Below are positions 5,087 through 7,148 of a stretch of DNA of 7,148 bases, piece after piece. Made by a program: the position numbers and the translations under genes. The notes beneath the pieces are model-generated. The model was not told the origin of the DNA and made no database searches. It saw only the letters and a list, made by a program, of their open reading frames with translations. The stretch comes from Clostridia bacterium (GTDB lineage Bacteria; Bacillota; Clostridia; Christensenellales; CALWSW01): the NCBI GenBank assembly GCA_019421925.1, contig JAHZEH010000012.1:12140-19287 (forward strand), read 5' to 3'. Positions within the stretch are counted from its first letter, which is position 1. Each line of letters opens with the position of its first letter.

Positions 5087-5872
5087 CTATTTGTCCAGAA
5101 TCTCCGCCTTACAGGTTGAGACGAAGGTCGGATCGCTGTTGTTGGGGCCCACGATGGCCAGCATGCCATACTCACTTTTGAGCACTGTACCCTGAGCTAC
5201 GGTTTTATTCCCCGCTTTGACAGATACGCCGGCCGTTCCCACAGGCAGGTAGGCCCGAATCGCGTTCTGGCAGTCCGCGCCGCATCCCTCCAGGGGCGGC
5301 GTGGGAGCGGGCAGATAGGCGATGGCGTTGTTATAGGCGGCGCTTGTCACCCGCACCGCTGCAATCCGGCAGAGGGAGACGGCCTCCTGAGGAGCGCCCT
5401 GGTTGTTGACAAGCTGAAAAAGCCCTGCGTTTGGATTCGTATTCGGAGCGGCAAGCAATGCGCCCGGACGGCCGGATGCCGTATTGCCGCTCTCCGTCGT
5501 AATGATGAGGTTGTCGCTGGGATAGAGGGTGATGAGCTGGCGCAGGAGATTCCGCATCTGTGCAACACAGAAGCACTCCACTGCGTTTCCAGGAGGGCCG
5601 GGGGGACCCTGCTCGCCAGGTTCACCAGGGGGGCCCTGTTCGCCAGTCTCACCGGGAGGGCCCTGTTCGCCGGTCTCGCCGGGTGGGCCCTGTTCGCCGG
5701 TCTCGCCGGGTGGGCCCTGTTCGCCGGTCCTGCCAGGAGGGCCTGGCGGGCCCGGAGGACCGGGAGGGCCGGGGCAGCAGGGCCGGCAGTCGCAACAGCA
5801 GGGACATTTGCCGCATTTGCAGCAGCATACCGGCCTGTTCATCGTATCGTCAGGAAATCCGTTGTTGAACAC
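5087..5872 (-). CDS. Cysteine-rich collagen-like protein, putative spore-surface (BclA-like)
   Basis: A 261-residue protein in three parts. Residues 16-33 are a cysteine block (CCCKCGKCPCCCDCRPCC, 11 Cys in 18 residues). Residues 35-97 are 21 uninterrupted Gly-X-Y triplets rich in GPP, GEQ and GET, able to form a collagen triple helix. Residues 98-261 are a globular domain I cannot assign (starting VECFCVAQMRNLLRQLITLY), with five or six further Cys. There is no signal peptide or transmembrane segment, which fits assembly from the mother-cell cytoplasm onto a spore, as for BclA-type exosporium proteins of Bacillus and Clostridioides; this is inference. The start is uncertain. GTG 5870-5872 has AAAGGA at a 9-nt spacer and is chosen; ATG at 5890 (six residues longer) lacks a Shine-Dalgarno, and ATG 5842 also lacks one. 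It lies between the converging ychF and the upstream lysR. Collagen identity is certain, location is not. Confidence 0.88.
   Translation of the reverse strand: MFNNGFPDDTMNRPVCCCKCGKCPCCCDCRPCCPGPPGPPGPPGPPGRTGEQGPPGETGEQGPPGETGEQGPPGETGEQGPPGEPGEQGPPGPPGNAVECFCVAQMRNLLRQLITLYPSDNLIITTESGNTASGRPGALLAAPNTNPNAGLFQLVNNQGAPQEAVSLCRIAAVRVTSAAYNNAIAYLPAPTPPLEGCGADCQNAIRAYLPVGTAGVSVKAGNKTVAQGTVLKSEYGMLAIVGPNNSDPTFVSTCKAEILDK
5604..5738 (-). repeat. 27-bp tandem repeats encoding the collagen-like region
   Basis: About five head-to-tail 27-bp units, each encoding nine residues (three Gly-X-Y triplets, GEQGPPGET type). Units at 5658-5684 and 5685-5711 are identical, 5631-5657 differs at a few positions, and the outer ones (5604-5630, 5712-5738) are more diverged. 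Near-identity of the central units suggests recent duplication and copy-number change by slippage without loss of frame. Confidence 0.9.
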
Positions 5873-5954
5873 GGAACACCATCCTTTCATATCCGAAACG
5901 GGGCAGAGCCCCCTCTCTTCCGGACATCCTATGTCTGCTTCCGGGGTTCCCTAT

Positions 5955-5963
5955 TATTCTATG
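5955..5963 (-). promoter_or_regulatory. Mother-cell-sigma-like -10 element upstream of the collagen-like gene
   Basis: The minus strand reads CATAGAATA across the end of lysR. It fits the -10 consensus recalled for B. subtilis sigma-K (CATANNNTA) and nearly that of sigma-E, and contains TAGAAT (5/6 to TATAAT). No matching -35 was found at the right distance for any of them, so the call is weak. A start near 5947 would give a leader of about 75 nt. Confidence 0.3.
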
Positions 5964-6906
5964 CACCCGTGAAAAAAAAGAGAGCGATATCCTGTTCCTC
6001 TCCATCCGGGCGGACAGCATCCCGAATCGCCTCGACGAACCGTAAGACCGCCGCGGAGGGTTCGAGGGGATAGCGCAGCCCATAGGGTATGGTGGGTTCC
6101 TCCTCCCAATCCCAGTCCACCGGGAGCGTTTTGAGAGCAGGATGGACATCCTGCCAGGCATCCAGGGTTAAAAGCAGCAGACCCTCCCGTTCACAGCGGT
6201 TGAACACCTCCAGGTCGTAGTGCCGCGGGGCGTCTATAATCCCGATCCCGGGGCAGTCCTCCAGAAGCCGTGCGCGGATGCGGTCGTTTTGGGCGCTGGT
6301 TCCGGTCTGCACCATCATCATGCGCTCGTTCCGAAGGTCTCCCAGACTGAGCCGGCCCTTTTCAGCCAGAGGGTGTTCCCTCGGGACAGCAATACAGAAC
6401 CGGCAGCGCCCCAGCTCAAGCGTCTGAAAATACCGGGCCCCGCCCTCCTGGTCATAGGAGCCTACCATCACATCAAACTTTTGTCCAATGGTGCGGTAGA
6501 TCTGAATGAGGGACCGGACATCGTCCTCAAAGGGGATGATCTGTATTTTGAACTGGGGATAGCCGGGGCTGACCCTATTCCAGAGAGCAATCAGCCCCTT
6601 GCAGGGATTCAGCAGGGAGTTCCCCACCCGGATGATATAGGGGGCTGCTCCTGCCGCCCGCCTCGCCCGGGTAAGGGCCTCCTCCACATACTGGATCAGA
6701 TATTTGGCGTCCCCGTACAGGGATTTTCCCGCATCCGTCAGCGCGGCCCCATGGTTGGTTCGGATCAGGAGGGGCACTCCCGCCAGATCCTCCAGTTGGT
6801 TCATCTGTTTCATTACTGCGGTAGGGGAGAGGAAGAGCTTCTCTGCCGCCCCGCTGAAGCTGCCGCAGTCCGCCACATGGATGAGTGTTTTTAACAGGCC
6901 TTCCAA
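5959..6906 (-). CDS. LysR-type transcriptional regulator
   Basis: DNA-binding regulator of 315 residues. The N-terminal winged helix-turn-helix is clear: FSGAAEKLFLSPTAVMKQMN (17-36) followed by LEDLAGVPLLIRTNHGAALTDAGKSL (38-63), the LysR hallmark, and a linker helix to about residue 86. Residues 90-295 form the two-lobed periplasmic-binding-protein-like effector domain (IIRVGNSLLNPCKGLIALW at 91-109, FDVMVGSYDQ at 144-153). The effector is unknown. The start is a TTG at 6904-6906, preceded by AAAGGGGG with a 7-nt spacer; no better ATG is in frame. The gene is divergent from a MATE transporter gene, and a T-N11-A dyad covers both promoters, which suggests autoregulation and control of the transporter. 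The last codons overlap the possible promoter of the collagen-like gene. Confidence 0.95.
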   Translation of the reverse strand: MEGLLKTLIHVADCGSFSGAAEKLFLSPTAVMKQMNQLEDLAGVPLLIRTNHGAALTDAGKSLYGDAKYLIQYVEEALTRARRAAGAAPYIIRVGNSLLNPCKGLIALWNRVSPGYPQFKIQIIPFEDDVRSLIQIYRTIGQKFDVMVGSYDQEGGARYFQTLELGRCRFCIAVPREHPLAEKGRLSLGDLRNERMMMVQTGTSAQNDRIRARLLEDCPGIGIIDAPRHYDLEVFNRCEREGLLLLTLDAWQDVHPALKTLPVDWDWEEEPTIPYGLRYPLEPSAAVLRFVEAIRDAVRPDGEEQDIALFFFTGA

Positions 6907-6922
6907 AACTGCGCCCCCTTTG

Positions 6923-6951
6923 TTTTAACTTTTAGTTTAAGCCAGTATAAC
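6923..6951 (+). promoter_or_regulatory. Candidate promoter of the MATE transporter gene
   Basis: TATAAC (6946-6951, 5/6) has only TTTTAA (6923-6928, 3/6) at 17 bp upstream. A weak -35 is common in LysR-activated promoters. The -10 lies inside the T-N11-A dyad at 6934-6952, and transcription would start near 6958. Confidence 0.45.
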
Positions 6952-6952
6952 T
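6934..6952. promoter_or_regulatory. Predicted LysR-regulator binding site (T-N11-A dyad)
   Basis: AGTTTAAGCCAGTATAACT has inverted arms AGTT and AACT around 11 bases, the T-N11-A form (T6937, A6949) that is the family consensus. It covers the -10 of both divergent promoters. An 8-bp direct repeat, TAACTTTT at 6926-6933 and 6948-6955, spaced by 22 bp (about two helical turns), overlaps it and could mark a second half-site. Confidence 0.6.
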
Positions 6953-6972
6953 TTTCGGAGATTCCCCGTCAA
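6944..6972 (-). promoter_or_regulatory. Predicted promoter of the lysR gene
   Basis: On the minus strand TTGACG (6967-6972, 5/6) and TATACT (6944-6949, 5/6) are separated by exactly 17 bp, giving a start near 6937 and a leader of about 30 nt. The -10 is buried in the T-N11-A dyad, consistent with negative autoregulation. Confidence 0.7.
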
Positions 6973-7027
6973 GTCCGAAGGGGATATGATGTTGGCAGAA
7001 AAAGACCTGAATAGAGGGGGAAGTTTT

Positions 7028-7148
7028 GTGAAAGAACAGCGCAAAGTTGAAAATCAGGCTGTCCGGGATACCGATTTGGGGAGGACTCCGGTGGGCCGTC
7101 TCCTGTGGAAACTGGCGGTGCCGGCCATTCTGGCCCAGATCATCAACG
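7028..7148 (+). CDS. MATE-family efflux transporter, N-terminal part only
   Basis: The first 40 codons of a rightward gene that runs off the window. After a charged leader the sequence LGRTPVGRLLWKLAVPAILA (21-40 region) matches the typical opening of MATE/NorM-type multidrug and toxin antiporters (LGTxPIxxLLxKLAIPAI), where the first transmembrane helix begins; such proteins export cationic or other small molecules using Na+ or H+ gradients. GTG 7028-7030 is chosen as start, with AGAGGGGG about 7 nt upstream. An in-frame ATG at 6989 with AAGGGG 5 nt upstream would add 13 residues and is a real alternative. Divergent from lysR, which probably regulates it. The call rests on a short fragment. 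Confidence 0.75.
   Translation, partial: MKEQRKVENQAVRDTDLGRTPVGRLLWKLAVPAILAQIIN

Noticed and set aside
5604..5738. A short CRISPR-like array
   Set aside because: The units are head-to-tail without spacers and encode Gly-X-Y triplets in frame.
5529..5972. Plus-strand open frame with Gly-Gly-Pro repeats opposite the collagen-like gene
   Set aside because: It is the reverse complement of the collagen repeats, has no ribosome site and no domain beyond the repeat shadow.
6220..6894. A 224-codon plus-strand open frame opposite lysR
   Set aside because: Antisense shadow of a clear LysR regulator; no start signal and no recognisable domain.

Overview
The window looks like chromosomal DNA from a GC-rich, spore-forming member of the Firmicutes, most likely a clostridial gut or rumen anaerobe of the Oscillospiraceae (Flavonifractor/Oscillibacter-like). 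This is inferred from strong Shine-Dalgarno sequences (GGAGG-type), TTG and GTG starts, an FMN-riboswitch-controlled RibU, a VanH-like D-lactate dehydrogenase, and a cysteine-rich collagen-like protein of the kind found on clostridial spores. No rRNA, tRNA, insertion sequence, prophage or CRISPR array is visible. Genus and species cannot be fixed from the sequence alone.

Layout. From 1 to about 2750 everything reads leftward: a truncated membrane-anchored protein (1-312), a D-lactate dehydrogenase (353-1336) with its own promoter and an 18-bp palindrome at the start of transcription, a gene-free stretch holding the previous unit's terminator (1435-1775), and ribU (1776-2345). The ribU leader is complete: consensus promoter (2719-2748), FMN riboswitch (2506-2695) and attenuator-type terminator (2434-2460). 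From about 2790 to 5024 the genes read rightward: a long GC-rich leader with several hairpins, uppP (undecaprenyl-diphosphate phosphatase, TTG start at 3116), then ychF 34 bp downstream, closed by a strong terminator (5045-5075) that probably also serves the converging gene. From 5087 to 6906 genes read leftward again: a collagen-like, cysteine-rich protein and a LysR-type regulator. At the right edge a MATE-family transporter starts rightward, divergent from the regulator.

How the parts work together. Most genes are single housekeeping units: fermentative or cell-wall-related 2-hydroxyacid reduction, riboflavin uptake sensed by FMN, recycling of the cell-wall lipid carrier, and a translation-associated ATPase. 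Two local systems stand out. One is the lysR/MATE divergent pair, whose shared 120-bp intergenic region carries overlapping back-to-back promoters covered by a T-N11-A dyad (AGTT-N11-AACT), the classic layout for an autoregulated LysR regulator controlling its neighbour. The other is the collagen-like protein with 11 cysteines in an 18-residue block before 21 Gly-X-Y triplets. A mother-cell-sigma-like -10 element lies upstream, which would fit a spore-surface role. I found no clear multi-gene novel system; the best candidates for new biology are the collagen-like protein with its unassigned C-terminal domain, the palindrome at the dehydrogenase promoter, and the structured uppP leader.
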